Shown in pieces: positions 7,957 through 17,761 of a stretch of 64,000 bases of DNA (the stretch's first letter is position 1; each line of letters opens with the position of its first letter). The translations under genes were made by a program, and so were the position numbers. The notes beneath the pieces were generated by a model. That model saw only the letters and a program-made list of their open reading frames with translations, had not been told where the DNA came from and searched no databases. The stretch lies in the NCBI GenBank assembly GCA_012837705.1, contig DUQQ01000109.1, forward strand, positions 37,797 to 101,796, written 5' to 3'. This DNA is from Hydrogenispora sp. (GTDB lineage: Bacteria > Bacillota > UBA4882 > UBA10575).

Positions 7957-9792
7957 CTACTCCATTTCCTCCAGTCCCTCCAAAACCGCCCGCGCCGCAC
8001 TGACCGTCATCCCCTCCACCGACAACAACTCTTCCAAGGAGGCTTCACGAATCTGCCGGAGCGACCCAAACTTCTGCAGCAACGCCTTTTTCCGCTTGGG
8101 ACCAATCCCCTTGATCTGGTCTAAGGCCGAAGCGAAACTCTGTTTTTGCCGCCGGGCCCGGTGGAAGGTCAAAGCAAAACGATGGGCTTCATCCCGGAGA
8201 TGCTGCAGGAGGTGTAAAGCCTGATCGTCCCGGGCTAAACGCAATGGTTCTTCCGCACCGCGCTGGTAGATTTCTTCCTCTTTCTCCGCCAAGCTAATCA
8301 CCGGTAGTTCATCCCAACCGAGAGCGGCCATTTTTGCACAGACGGCGTTTAATTGACCCTTTCCACCGTCGATCACCAGCAAGTCCGGGAAAGGGAGGAA
8401 GCCCGGGTTTGGCTCCTCTTCTTCCTGCTCTTTCCGCCCGCGCAAGAACCGGCGGCCTACCGCTTCCTGGAGGGACGCATAGTCATCTATTTTATTAATC
8501 CCCCGAATCCGAAACCGCCGGTACGCCTCCGGTGCTGGCCGTCCATCCAGGAAAACCACCATCGCGGCCACCGGCTCTTCCCCTTGCCAATGGGAGATGT
8601 CAAAGGCCTCGATCCGCTGCGGAATCTGGGGGAGCGCCAGGAGATCCCGTAACCGTTCCAAAGCCAGCCGGGTCGCGGCGGCGGCCTGTTTCCGCCGGGT
8701 AAGCTCTCCTTCAAGGAGAATTTCCGCATTTTCCTGGGCCATCCGCAAAAGCTGAAACTTTTCTCCCCGTTTCGGGTGGATTAATTCCACTTTCTGTTGC
8801 TTTCGCTCCGAAAGCCAAGCGGTGACCGCCGCTTGGTCGGACAGAAGCGCCGGGAGGATAACCTCTTTGGGGATGTAATCCAGCTCATCATAGTACTGGA
8901 GAAGAAAACTCCGGAGAAATTCCTCGGTTTCACTCACCAGATCTGTAAAGAGGAAGCCTTCTTTGCCAATGAGTTTGCCCCGGCGAATCTGAAGGACCTG
9001 AATAAAACTGCCCTCTTCCGTCACGGCGAGCCCAAAGACATCCCGGTCAATCGGGTTGGTCGAGACAACCGTCTGCCGCTGGGCAACCTTTTGGAGGGCC
9101 CGTAACTTATCACGGTACACCGCCGCTTCCTCATATTCTCGCCGAGAAGCAGCCGCCTCCATCTCTTGCTTCAGTTTAGCCTCCAGTTGCTCAGTATGGC
9201 CTTCCAATATTCGACAGAAATCCTGAATCATCTGGCGGTAGGTTTCTTCCCCGACCTCACCAGCACAAGGGGCTAAACAACGGCCAATATGGTAGTTAAG
9301 GCATGGCCGGCGTCGCTCTTCTGGATTCAAGTTTCTCTTACAGGAGCGGATCGGAAAGATTTTACGTAACAGACGCAGAATCTCCCGTAACGCTCCGGCT
9401 TCCGTAAACGGACCATAGTAACGAGCACCGTCCCGTTGCGGACGGCGAACGATATATACCCGTGGGAAGGGTTCTTGCCAGGTTACTTTCAACCAAGGAT
9501 ACTGCTTATCATCGCGGAGACGCACATTATACTTGGGCCGATGCTCCTTGATTAAATTGCATTCCAACGCCAACGCCTCAAGTTCGGAGGCGGTTGTGAT
9601 AAAATCAACCTTTACTACCTGTTCCACCATCCGCGCAATACGCGGCGGGTGTATTTTAGCCGGTTGAAAATAGGAACGCACCCGATGGCGAAGGGAGTTT
9701 GCTTTGCCAACATAGAGGATTTGGTCCGCTTCGTTTTTCATCATGTAAACCCCTGGTGTCGTTGGGATCAACCGTAGTTCTTCTTCGTTCAT
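7957..9792 (-). CDS. uvrC: excinuclease ABC subunit C
   Basis: UvrC makes the two incisions flanking a DNA lesion in nucleotide excision repair. From the ATG at 9792 the protein has 611 residues. A GIY-YIG nuclease domain comes first (PGVYMMKN, ILYVGKANSLRHRVRSYF), followed by a UVR segment (AAVYRDKLRALQKV). The RNase H-like nuclease half has EAFDISHWQGEEPVAAMVVF and DLLVIDGGKGQLNA. Helix-hairpin-helix motifs near the end include IKGIGPKRKKALL and VEGMTVSAARAVL. I preferred 9792 to an ATG 17 codons upstream because AAAGGAG stands in front of it. uvrA and uvrB are not nearby. Confidence 0.95.
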   Translation of the reverse strand: MNEEELRLIPTTPGVYMMKNEADQILYVGKANSLRHRVRSYFQPAKIHPPRIARMVEQVVKVDFITTASELEALALECNLIKEHRPKYNVRLRDDKQYPWLKVTWQEPFPRVYIVRRPQRDGARYYGPFTEAGALREILRLLRKIFPIRSCKRNLNPEERRRPCLNYHIGRCLAPCAGEVGEETYRQMIQDFCRILEGHTEQLEAKLKQEMEAAASRREYEEAAVYRDKLRALQKVAQRQTVVSTNPIDRDVFGLAVTEEGSFIQVLQIRRGKLIGKEGFLFTDLVSETEEFLRSFLLQYYDELDYIPKEVILPALLSDQAAVTAWLSERKQQKVELIHPKRGEKFQLLRMAQENAEILLEGELTRRKQAAAATRLALERLRDLLALPQIPQRIEAFDISHWQGEEPVAAMVVFLDGRPAPEAYRRFRIRGINKIDDYASLQEAVGRRFLRGRKEQEEEEPNPGFLPFPDLLVIDGGKGQLNAVCAKMAALGWDELPVISLAEKEEEIYQRGAEEPLRLARDDQALHLLQHLRDEAHRFALTFHRARRQKQSFASALDQIKGIGPKRKKALLQKFGSLRQIREASLEELLSVEGMTVSAARAVLEGLEEME

Positions 9793-9826
9793 CAAGTATT
9801 GCTCCTTTGTGCTTTGTTTCGCTTTA

Positions 9827-9856
9827 ATTATGCCAAAAAACATCGGGGCTGTCGAA
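9827..9856 (-). promoter_or_regulatory. possible sigma-A promoter of uvrC
   Basis: Read leftward, TTCGAC is followed after 18 bases by CATAAT, about 35 bases before the uvrC start. The fit is moderate. Confidence 0.35.
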
Positions 9857-9930
9857 CACCGGAAAGCTCCGTCCTTTTATTTTTCCTATGAAGCGCTGCT
9901 GTTCTCATCTGTTCTCTTTTTGGATATTAA

Positions 9931-9956
9931 AAAAGTGGTCGCAAGCGACCACTATG
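9931..9956 (-). terminator. terminator of the small broken gene
   Basis: The stem AGTGGTCG / CGACCACT encloses CAAG. Read leftward it is followed by a run of six T, giving a standard intrinsic terminator. It insulates the unit upstream from uvrC. Confidence 0.75.
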
Positions 9957-9957
9957 T

Positions 9958-10242
9958 TTACCTTCTTTCCGCAACCCGTTGCCGAGAGATGATCTCTGTA
10001 TGGCTTACCTTTCCATCCCAGAAAAAACGGACCTTCAAACGTTCGCCGTTAAAAGAGACAAATTGATAAACACGAAGATCACGCCCAGCTTCCAAGAGCC
10101 GGAGACGTCCCTTTTCCCTCAGAAAAGCAACGTTCTTCTGCCAATCACTGGTTCTATTCTTCTCTATAAAGGCAATAATCTCTTCCAGGACTTTTTCTCC
10201 TTCCTCGCTAATAAAGTAAAAGCGCCGCTATTCATTTGCCAA
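9958..10242 (-). pseudogene. small gene interrupted by an amber codon, unknown function
   Basis: Read leftward, a frame opens at TTG 10242 as Met-Ala-Asn-Glu, meets TAG at 10230-10228, and then continues open for 89 codons to TAA at 9960-9958. The long part looks like real protein: YFISEEGEKVLEEIIAFIEK, then a basic helix and a beta-rich end with VYQFVSFNGERLKVRFFWDG. No ATG, GTG or TTG lies soon after the amber codon. An ATG at 10235 is in another frame and soon stops. The unit has its own consensus promoter and a terminator. It may be a recently broken gene, a sequencing error, or a gene using an unusual start. I do not recognise the family. Confidence 0.5.
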
Positions 10243-10275
10243 TAAAGAACAAAATAAGGAAAAACCACCTTCGCT

Positions 10276-10304
10276 ATTATAATGAAGAGCGCGCGCCTTG
10301 TCAA
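10276..10304 (-). promoter_or_regulatory. consensus sigma-A promoter
   Basis: Read leftward, TTGACA and TATAAT both match consensus exactly and are separated by exactly 17 bases. Transcription should start near 10269. It drives the small interrupted gene that ends at 9958. Confidence 0.8.
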
Positions 10305-10332
10305 GGCGATTTTATGTTAAGAGATCTTTACT

Positions 10333-11361
10333 TTAGGAAAGCCGCCTTACGATCTTTAATAAGCCATTCGCCTTTAAGGCAATCCTTTTGCCCTTGTCCG
10401 TACCGGTCAAAAATTCGATCTTCACCCTTTCGCGGGTTACATTTGTGACCAATCCCACCTCCAGGTTATTTAGCAAAACAACGCTACCCACCGGGTATAA
10501 AGCAACGGACTGCGCTAAAAGCTTGATCATCTTTGGTTCGTACTTCTCCGGTGCGTCGGCGGTCAACTCCGCCAAAGCCTCATGGCTCCACAGCGTTCGC
10601 CGGTAACTACGCCCCGAAGTCATCGCATCGTAAGAATCGGCCACCATCACAATTTTGGCGTAAAGGTGAATCTGGTCACCATTCAGTCCACGGGGATAAC
10701 CGGAGCCGTCCTCGCGTTCGTGGTGTTGGTATGCAACGTGGGCGGAGAGTAGACTTAAACCCGGTGCCCCACGCATGAGTTCAAAACCGTATTTCGGGTG
10801 AAGGCGCATCATTTCGTACTCTTGATAAGTGAGATGTCCCTTTTTTTCTAAAATCGAGTTTTCGATGCACATCTTGCCAATATCATGAAGCAAAGCACCC
10901 ATCGTCAGCTCTTTGATTTGCTTCCGGGTCAAACCCATGTTTTTCCCCATGATCATGGCGATAATTCCAACCTTAACCGAATGGAGATATGTATAGTTAT
11001 CGTGCTTACTGATTTCAACTATATTATACATAACATCTTCGTTTAATACTTCATCCACCATGAAATCCACCACAGCCAGCACCTCTTTAAAATCAAGGTT
11101 CTGGTTTTTAGCGGCGTTTAAAAAGACTTCCCGGACCGAACTGAGTACTTGGCTATAGGTTTGGTCACTGATCCCATTCTCCTCAAACTCTTCCGGCCGG
11201 TCCCCCACAAAAAGGTGGGTATAATCCATTGTTTTCAACTCACGTAGGTAGTTTTTGGTCAATTTAACGCCTCTGGCCAGTAGTGTTCTCCCGTCTTCAC
11301 CAAAGACACTCCGAGCTAGAAACATACCTTCTTCAATCTCATCCAGCGGTAAATAGCGCAA
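10333..11361 (-). CDS. HD-GYP domain c-di-GMP phosphodiesterase (first of two)
   Basis: The protein has 342 residues. An N-terminal domain (about 1-60) starts YLPLDEIEEGMFLARSVFGEDGR, split here only for description. The HD-GYP domain follows, with LLHDIGKM, HHEREDGSGYPRGL and ADSYDAMTSGRSYR. HD-GYP enzymes hydrolyse cyclic di-GMP with a metal centre built from these His and Asp residues. A C-terminal beta domain (ALYPVGSVVLLN) completes it. No membrane segment or receiver domain is present, so it is cytoplasmic. The start is TTG 11361 behind GGAGG. A paralogue with the same layout lies at 18849-19871. Confidence 0.88.
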   Translation of the reverse strand: MRYLPLDEIEEGMFLARSVFGEDGRTLLARGVKLTKNYLRELKTMDYTHLFVGDRPEEFEENGISDQTYSQVLSSVREVFLNAAKNQNLDFKEVLAVVDFMVDEVLNEDVMYNIVEISKHDNYTYLHSVKVGIIAMIMGKNMGLTRKQIKELTMGALLHDIGKMCIENSILEKKGHLTYQEYEMMRLHPKYGFELMRGAPGLSLLSAHVAYQHHEREDGSGYPRGLNGDQIHLYAKIVMVADSYDAMTSGRSYRRTLWSHEALAELTADAPEKYEPKMIKLLAQSVALYPVGSVVLLNNLEVGLVTNVTRERVKIEFLTGTDKGKRIALKANGLLKIVRRLS

Positions 11362-11510
11362 TCTTCAAGTCCTCCGTACGTTCATAAATATTGATCCGAA
11401 TGGTAAACTAACGTCAATGCTCGTCCCCTTCGCGCAGAAGATGAAGGAGGGATTTCTACCTCCAGTATAAATCAAATTTATTGTTTTTTCTATAATGATT
11501 GGTAAAGAGT

Positions 11511-11538
11511 TTGTTTTAATGTTATAATCCTTTATAAT
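11511..11538 (+). promoter_or_regulatory. probable promoter of tldD
   Basis: TTGTTT and TATAAT are spaced by 16 bases, about 34 bases before the tldD start. A second TATAAT ten bases upstream gives an alternative. Confidence 0.5.
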
Positions 11539-11571
11539 CCAGTCAGAATTTATAGAGAGAGGGAAGTCCGG

Positions 11572-12948
11572 ATGAACATAGATTTATCCACCTATAAAGG
11601 CTTGTTCACGGATTACACTGAACTACGCTGTCAAGAAAACAACAGCCTAGTCATTGGTTTTTTAAAAGGGAACAACACGACCAACACCCGGTTAACGACC
11701 AGCGGAGTCTCCGCCCGGGTTTATAAGGATGGAGCCTGGGGTTTTGCTTCTTCCCCGGAAACAACCGCCGACGGTGTTAAGTTTGTAATTACCACCGCCA
11801 CCCATAACGCCGCTTTTCTCGCGGCAAAAGAGCGGCAGGATGCTCCCCCTTTACCCCACGGTGAAGTAACTACCCATCACGACTCTCCCCCAACCAGCCA
11901 ACAGCTTAACCCGGAGCAGTTCGTCGCCTTTCTCCAAGAGATCGACCATTATATCGCCACGAATTACCCGGGCTTAGCCAGTAGAACGGTGACCCTGAAC
12001 CGTACAGAATTGAAAAAAAATCTTCTCACTTCTGACGGTGCCTCCGCCTTTTCCCTGCTTTCCCGGTCTTTAATTCAGATCGGCTTAACCGTAGAGCAGG
12101 ACGGTGCCCCCGTCAGTCTGCACGAGGTCTTCGGGGGTCGCGGACAATTTGAAACCCTTTTTTCTACGCCGGAGGCGCTCTACCCAAAGATTGATCAGTT
12201 ATACGAACATTTAATGCGCAAACGGGAAGGAATCTATGCCGCCGCCGGTCTGAAAACCTGTATTCTCGCTCCGGAAATGACCGGAATCCTAGCCCACGAA
12301 GCCATCGGCCACACCTGCGAAGCCGATCTGGTCCTGGGTGGGTCGGCCGTCGGGACGAAACGCGGTCAGCCAGTGGCCAGTCCTTTGGTCTCCCTCGTTG
12401 ATTTTGCCCATACCGCGTTCGGCGAAACTTGCCCGGTTCCCATCTTCGTCGACGACGAAGGAACCACCGCCCGGGACACCGTCCTCATTGACCAAGGGAT
12501 CCTCAAGGGTTTTCTGCATAATAAAGAAAGCGCCTGCCACTTTCAAGTCCCCCCGACCGGCAACGCCCGTGCTTACCGTTTTTCCGATGAACCTTTAATC
12601 CGGATGCGTAATACCGCAATCTTACCGGGTAAGGACCGACTGGAAGAGATGATCGCTTCGCTCGACGACGGCTACTATCTGATGCGCCCCAGCAATGGGC
12701 AAGCCGACGCCACCAGTGAATTTATGTTCGGCGTCACCTTAGGTTATGAGGTGAAAGACGGTAAACTGGGCCGGGCAATCAAAGATACGACCATCTCCGG
12801 TTTGGCCTTTCAGGTTTTACAGACGGTAAGCGAGATTTCACAGGAGTTTAAATGGTTAAGCGGGGGAATGTGCGGAAAAAAACAACTGATCCCGGTCGGC
12901 TTAGGCGGACCCGCTCTCAAATGCCAAGTAATGATCGGAGGTCGCTAA
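11572..12948 (+). CDS. tldD: metallopeptidase TldD
   Basis: The 458-residue protein carries the HExxxH zinc motif in AHEAIGHTCEADLVL (about residues 243-247), which marks TldD as the catalytic partner of the TldD/TldE heterodimer. Later blocks FVDDEGTT, LIDQGILKGFLHN and GGMCGKKQLIPVGLGGP fit the family. TldD/TldE degrade unfolded or modified peptides and, in some organisms, mature peptide antibiotics. The next gene encodes the TldE partner, two bases after the tldD stop, so the pair is one operon. ATG 11572 follows GAGGGAAG. Confidence 0.93.
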   Translation: MNIDLSTYKGLFTDYTELRCQENNSLVIGFLKGNNTTNTRLTTSGVSARVYKDGAWGFASSPETTADGVKFVITTATHNAAFLAAKERQDAPPLPHGEVTTHHDSPPTSQQLNPEQFVAFLQEIDHYIATNYPGLASRTVTLNRTELKKNLLTSDGASAFSLLSRSLIQIGLTVEQDGAPVSLHEVFGGRGQFETLFSTPEALYPKIDQLYEHLMRKREGIYAAAGLKTCILAPEMTGILAHEAIGHTCEADLVLGGSAVGTKRGQPVASPLVSLVDFAHTAFGETCPVPIFVDDEGTTARDTVLIDQGILKGFLHNKESACHFQVPPTGNARAYRFSDEPLIRMRNTAILPGKDRLEEMIASLDDGYYLMRPSNGQADATSEFMFGVTLGYEVKDGKLGRAIKDTTISGLAFQVLQTVSEISQEFKWLSGGMCGKKQLIPVGLGGPALKCQVMIGGR

Positions 12949-12950
12949 AG

Positions 12951-14243
12951 ATGTCGTTAAAAGAATTAAACACCTACGCACTACAAGCCTTAGAGGAAGC
13001 CGGTGCCGAAAAAGCCGAAGCTGTCATAACCAGGTCGGAAAAGACGGAGATGAACCTGGAAAATGGAGCGTTGAAACTAATCCGGACGACCGTCGATCAT
13101 CACCTTCGGTTAACAGCTCTTCAAGACCAACGGCAGGGCAGTATCCTTTTGAACAAAATCCACCGGCAGGCTTTGGCGCCGGCCGTTAAGGAAGTAATGG
13201 CCATCGCCGCCTCCTCCGCTCCGGACCCGGCCCATGATATCGCCGCGTACCAACCGCCAAAAATATTTAGTAAGGGCGAAACCACCCCCGATTTAGACCT
13301 GATGTACCAAAGGGTTAAAGCTTTTACCCAGCAGGTGGCGGCGGACTTCCCCCGGATCGTCCTCCTCAACGCCCATCTGGATTTCACTAGGCAGACCACG
13401 TTCTTCCAGAATTCCAACGGCGTTGATTTTACCGTTAACCAAGGCGGGTATCGTTTTGCCATTACCTTCTCAGCCCAAGAAGGCGACAGTTCCTCTTCCT
13501 TTAACAACACGGGCTTTTTTACTCTAAACCTTGATCAAGCTCTCCTTAATTGCGGTTCCCTCCGGATTCTTTTGGACCAAGCCAACCAAGGGCAAGCTCC
13601 GCGGAAAGCGCCCGGGAAGTTTATCGGGGATGTGATTATTACCCCGGATTGCCTTGAAGGGTTTCTCCACTCTTTACTGGGGATCACCATCAGCGACGGA
13701 CCTTTGATCGCTGGAACCAGCCCTTTCCAACACAAGTTAAACCAGCTGGTCGCCAGTCCCTGCTTAACTTTGGCCTCCTGTCCAGTTTCCCCCGAAATTA
13801 GCAGCGGTTACTTTATCACCAGCGACGGGTATGAAGCCCAAAATACCCCCATCATTGAAAACGGCGTTTTAAAAACCTTTCTGTTAAGTCAATATGGCGC
13901 GAACAAAACTGGTCTAACTCGGGCGGTCAATGACGGCGGGGCCTTTGTCGTCACCCCGGGGGACCAACCCCTCGCAGAAATCTTAAAAGGGGTCAAAAAA
14001 GGTCTCCTCTTGAACCGTTTTTCCGGAGGCGCCCCCAGCCCAAACGGGGACTTTTCTGGCGTCGCCAAGAACAGTTTCTACATTGAAGATGGTGCCATCC
14101 AATATCCGCTCAGCGAGACGATGATTGCCGGTAATCTGATCGCCCTCTTTCAGTCAATCGCCGCCGTTTCGCAAGAACGCATCGACTTCGGCTCGGCCCT
14201 TTTACCGTGGATCTATGCCCAAGGTGTAACCATCTCCGGATAA
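12951..14243 (+). CDS. tldE: TldE/PmbA subunit of the TldD/TldE protease
   Basis: The true start is the ATG at 12951, with GGAGG nine bases before it. An in-frame ATG at 12852 lies inside tldD. The 430-residue protein has the fold of TldD but no HExxxH motif, as expected for the non-catalytic TldE/PmbA subunit. Conserved pieces include ENGALKLI near the start, GDVIITPDCLEGFLHSLLG in the middle, and GGAPSPNGDFSGVAKNSFYI near the end. It pairs with TldD to form a chamber that admits only flexible peptides. Confidence 0.92.
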   Translation: MSLKELNTYALQALEEAGAEKAEAVITRSEKTEMNLENGALKLIRTTVDHHLRLTALQDQRQGSILLNKIHRQALAPAVKEVMAIAASSAPDPAHDIAAYQPPKIFSKGETTPDLDLMYQRVKAFTQQVAADFPRIVLLNAHLDFTRQTTFFQNSNGVDFTVNQGGYRFAITFSAQEGDSSSSFNNTGFFTLNLDQALLNCGSLRILLDQANQGQAPRKAPGKFIGDVIITPDCLEGFLHSLLGITISDGPLIAGTSPFQHKLNQLVASPCLTLASCPVSPEISSGYFITSDGYEAQNTPIIENGVLKTFLLSQYGANKTGLTRAVNDGGAFVVTPGDQPLAEILKGVKKGLLLNRFSGGAPSPNGDFSGVAKNSFYIEDGAIQYPLSETMIAGNLIALFQSIAAVSQERIDFGSALLPWIYAQGVTISG

Positions 14244-14350
14244 GGAACCAACCCGGCAACAACTCCCCTCCTCGCTCATAAGATAGATCGATCCATACAC
14301 AATAAGCGAGTGTGAGTTCGGTCAGCACCTAATCCACTGGGGGAATTGAA

Positions 14351-15307
14351 ATGAAACGCGCATTGGTTTTATCCGGAGGAGGGAGCAAAGGCGCTTTTGA
14401 GGTCGGAGCCATTGCTAATCTGATCAATAAAAAAAAGTTGGATTTCCAGCTGTTCACCGGGACGAGCGTCGGCGCGTTAAACGCCGCCTTTCTCGGCCAG
14501 GCCCGAAACTATAACGAGCTACAGGAGCTATCCAAAGAACTAACCGACCTCTGGTTAGGGATTAAAGGAAACCGCTGCATTTACCGCAGCGGGCTCTTCG
14601 GGAATTTGTGGCGTATTTTTAGGCGGGGCGCTTTATATCACCCCAGCGGGCTATGGGATTTAATCAACCGTAAGATCGATCCGGGACGTCTTTTTCATCC
14701 GCGAACAGTCGTCAAAGTAACGGTCGTCTCTTTTGAGACCGGAAAGATCCTGTGCGCCGACAGCCGTAAACCAACGCTCCGCCCGGATTATCTGGCTTAT
14801 GTTATGGCCAGCGCCAGTATGCCCTTTTTCTTCCCGGCGGTACCCATTGCGGGTCAACACTGGTATGACGGGGGCTTACGTGATCTAACCCCATTAGCAA
14901 CGGCAATTAGGGAAAACCCCGATGAAATCGTCGTGATTACCACTTTTCCCCTCAGTCCAAACTTGGAAGCAACTCTACCTCCCGCCCGGCCCGGTAGCGC
15001 CCTCAAGGCCGTACTGCGTACCGTCGAGATCCTGCTCAGTGAGATCTCGGCCAATGATCTACAGCTCGCCCAAGCGATAAATAAGGCTTGGTGGCGCTAT
15101 CCGGGGAAAAAACCGATTCCAATCCAGATTATTGCACCAGCCAAGCCTTTACCAGGCCATGCCCTTTCTTTTGATCCGATTCAAATCCGCACAAACCTAC
15201 AAGCCGGTTACGAAGCAGCAGAAAAACCCCATTTCTTAGCGATGAACCTTTCCCCGACGCCATCAACACCGCCAACAGCCGCCTTTAAGAGGCATATTTC
15301 GGAGTAG
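14351..15307 (+). CDS. patatin-like phospholipase (RssA type)
   Basis: The 318-residue protein has the patatin oxyanion motif GGGSKGAFEVGAI at about 9-21 and the nucleophile serine in GTSVGALNA at about 38-46. The catalytic Asp lies in YDGGLRDLTP. These form the Ser-Asp dyad of patatin acyl hydrolases, which cleave acyl chains from lipids. No signal peptide is visible, so it should act in the cytoplasm or at the inner membrane face. It follows tldE by about 100 bases in the same direction. Its last 23 bases overlap the 3' end of the convergent SMP-30 gene. Confidence 0.88.
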   Translation: MKRALVLSGGGSKGAFEVGAIANLINKKKLDFQLFTGTSVGALNAAFLGQARNYNELQELSKELTDLWLGIKGNRCIYRSGLFGNLWRIFRRGALYHPSGLWDLINRKIDPGRLFHPRTVVKVTVVSFETGKILCADSRKPTLRPDYLAYVMASASMPFFFPAVPIAGQHWYDGGLRDLTPLATAIRENPDEIVVITTFPLSPNLEATLPPARPGSALKAVLRTVEILLSEISANDLQLAQAINKAWWRYPGKKPIPIQIIAPAKPLPGHALSFDPIQIRTNLQAGYEAAEKPHFLAMNLSPTPSTPPTAAFKRHISE

Positions 15308-16157
15308 GAAGCCCCTTGACCCCCGGCCGTAAGCAGAAAATCCCACCGGCATGGGGTTGCCGGGCTAATTCTTTCGGATTCAACGGATAACGGGCCGTGG
15401 TAATATAGAGTTCTTCAAAGGCACTTCCGCCAAATTGGCAAGCAGTGACAAGCGAAACCGGAAGCTGAACCGTGGCAAGCAGTGTACCGGTCTCCGGATC
15501 CCAGCGGGTCACCCGACCGCCCTGCCAGTGGGCCACCCAAAGCTTCCCGTCCGCATCGACCGTCATCCCCGCGGGTAAACCAACCCCATCCGGAAATTTC
15601 ACCACCGTCCGTTTGTTATTTAACGCACCAGTCTCCGGGGTGAAATCAAAGGCAACTATCTCCCGCGTCGGTGTGTCCACATAATACATCAGCCGGTAGT
15701 CCGGACTCCACCCCAACCCCCACGGCAGGGTAGCATTGACCAACACCGGGCGCACCGTATGATCCTTTTCCATACAGTAAAGGGTCCCCCAGGGTTTTTG
15801 ACTCAAAAGATCAGAAGTTCCGGCCCAAAACCGTCCGGTCAAGTCACATTTCCCACTGATGAAGCGGTTCTCCGAGGGATCGGGAATAAAGACGGGCACC
15901 ACTTCTTTCGTTTGTGGCTCCAAAAGGTAAAGGCCGCTTTGGAGCGCAATTACCGCCCCACCACCCTGCCGGGGGATATATGCCCCCACATGCTGGTTCA
16001 CCTCCAGCCAGTGCCGCTCCCCGGTCGCCGGCTGGTAAGTATAGACTTTACTCCCCATCAGGTCCACCCAGTAAAAGGTTTGGGTCTCCTCTTCCCAACA
16101 AGGGTTTCCGCCCATTAAGGTTTTGCTGTCAACCACGAGCTCGACCTGGCTATTCAT
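15285..16157 (-). CDS. SMP-30/gluconolactonase-like protein
   Basis: From ATG 16157, which has AAAGGAGGGG in front, the protein has 290 residues. It resembles the SMP-30/LRE six-bladed propellers: an early Glu in CWEEETQTFYWVD, GKCDLTGRFWAGT, LPWGLGWSPDYRLMYYVDT and PAGMTVDADGKLWVAHW. In this family the conserved Glu, Asn and Asp residues hold a divalent metal that helps hydrolyse sugar lactones. The substrate could be gluconolactone or a related lactone. A longer start 14 codons upstream lacks a ribosome site. Confidence 0.85.
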   Translation of the reverse strand: MNSQVELVVDSKTLMGGNPCWEEETQTFYWVDLMGSKVYTYQPATGERHWLEVNQHVGAYIPRQGGGAVIALQSGLYLLEPQTKEVVPVFIPDPSENRFISGKCDLTGRFWAGTSDLLSQKPWGTLYCMEKDHTVRPVLVNATLPWGLGWSPDYRLMYYVDTPTREIVAFDFTPETGALNNKRTVVKFPDGVGLPAGMTVDADGKLWVAHWQGGRVTRWDPETGTLLATVQLPVSLVTACQFGGSAFEELYITTARYPLNPKELARQPHAGGIFCLRPGVKGLPTPKYAS

Positions 16158-16299
16158 TGGCGCCCCTCCTTTGTCGGGTTTTGTTGTCCTTTGCTGCATT
16201 TCGGTTCCCCCACCAAATGCTTTCGTGACATCGCACCGCTACGTTATACATAGTATCGTCCAATGTAACAAGAATTATTCCCGAAAAAAGCGGAGCGGC

Positions 16300-17691
16300 C
16301 TAAAATTCGGCCGACCCAACCGTCCGCGGGAAGGGGAGCACATCCCGAATGTTGGTCATCCCTGTCAAGTACATAATCGCGCGCTCGAAACCAAGGCCAA
16401 AGCCGGCGTGCTTGGTCCCGCCGTATTTACGCAGTTCAAGGTACCACCAATAATCAGCAAAATCCAGCCCGCACTCTTTCATTCGGGCTTCCAAAAGCGG
16501 CAGGCGTTCCTCTCTTTGGCTGCCGCCGATGATCTCACCGACGCCCGGAACAAGCAGATCCATGGCTGCTACAGTCCGTCCGTCATCATTCAGCCGCATA
16601 TAAAAGGCTTTAATCGCTTTGGGGTAATCGGTCACAAACACCGGTTTCTTAAAGATCTTTTCGGTCAGGTAACGTTCATGTTCGGTCTGGAGGTCGGCCC
16701 CCCACTCCACCGGATATTTAAAGTTTTGGCCCGCTTTTTTAAGGAGTTCTATAGCTTCCGTGTAGGAGATCACCCCAAAGTCGGAATTGACCACGTTGTC
16801 CAGCCGTGGAAGAAGGTCCGGATCGATAAACCGGCCGAAGAATTCCATCTCCTCCGGAGCCTGTTCCAGACAATAGTTGATGATGTACTTCATCATCTCT
16901 TCCGCTAAAACCATATTATCGTTCAAGTCCGCAAAGGCGATCTCCGGTTCGACCATCCAAAACTCGGCAGCGTGCCGCGGGGTATTGGAGTTTTCCGCGC
17001 GGAAGGTCGGCCCAAAGGTGTAAACATTGCGGAAGGCCATACAGAAAGTCTCCGCTTCCAACTGCCCACTCACGGTTAGATGGGTCTCTTTGCCGAAAAA
17101 ATCTTGGCGGAAATCAACCTGGCCTGCTTCATCCCGGGGAATATCGGTTAAATCAAGGGTCGAAACACGGAACATCTGGCCCGCCCCTTCACAGTCACTC
17201 CCGGTAATAATCGGTGTATGGACATACACAAAATTCCGCTCCTGGAAAAAACGGTGGATCGCATAGGCCGCCAACGATCGTATGCGGAACACCGCGGAGA
17301 AAGTATTAGAACGCGGTCGCAGATGGGCGATGGTCCGTAGGTACTCCAGCGAATGCCTTTTCTTCTGTAAAGGATAGTCCGGCGCGGAGTGTCCTTCGAT
17401 GGTAATCGCCGTCGCTTTTAACTCCCATGGTTGTTTCGCCCCCGGGCTCTCCACCAACTCACCTTCGACCCGTAGGGCTGTCGCAATCGGTAGTTTAGCA
17501 ATCTCTAGGAAATTAGGCAACTTATCGTCAAAGACGACCTGGATGTTTTGGAAGAAAGAGCCGTCATTGAGTTCGATGAAACCAAAGCTTTTCGAGACCC
17601 GAAGGGTCCGGACCCAGCCACTAACCTGGAGTGAGCGGCCCAAATAGGAATCGGGATCCCGGAAAATCTGTTTTACTAATACTTCTTCCAT
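16300..17691 (-). CDS. asnS: asparaginyl-tRNA synthetase
   Basis: This class IIb synthetase attaches asparagine to tRNA-Asn. It has about 463 residues with an N-terminal OB-fold ([23 protein letters not shown]). The class II core has motif 2 [21 protein letters not shown] and motif 3 [14 protein letters not shown] place the start at ATG 17691 because GGGGGA lies seven bases before it; an ATG two codons upstream is too close. asnA lies just upstream in the same direction, so asparagine synthesis and its tRNA charging are probably co-expressed. Confidence 0.95.
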   Translation of the reverse strand: MEEVLVKQIFRDPDSYLGRSLQVSGWVRTLRVSKSFGFIELNDGSFFQNIQVVFDDKLPNFLEIAKLPIATALRVEGELVESPGAKQPWELKATAITIEGHSAPDYPLQKKRHSLEYLRTIAHLRPRSNTFSAVFRIRSLAAYAIHRFFQERNFVYVHTPIITGSDCEGAGQMFRVSTLDLTDIPRDEAGQVDFRQDFFGKETHLTVSGQLEAETFCMAFRNVYTFGPTFRAENSNTPRHAAEFWMVEPEIAFADLNDNMVLAEEMMKYIINYCLEQAPEEMEFFGRFIDPDLLPRLDNVVNSDFGVISYTEAIELLKKAGQNFKYPVEWGADLQTEHERYLTEKIFKKPVFVTDYPKAIKAFYMRLNDDGRTVAAMDLLVPGVGEIIGGSQREERLPLLEARMKECGLDFADYWWYLELRKYGGTKHAGFGLGFERAIMYLTGMTNIRDVLPFPRTVGSAEF

Positions 17692-17761
17692 GTTCATTCC
17701 CCCAACTTAAGAATCGCTTTTCTTTATTTTGTAAAACCACGTAGCCGTTGTCCTCCTCCGC

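Noticed and set aside
9979..10245. 88-codon rightward frame
   Set aside because: It is the mirror of the interrupted leftward gene, which has the promoter, terminator and protein-like sequence.
11572..15307. tldD-tldE-patatin considered as a peptide antibiotic maturation cluster
   Set aside because: No precursor peptide, modification enzyme or exporter gene is visible nearby; TldD/TldE are also general proteases.
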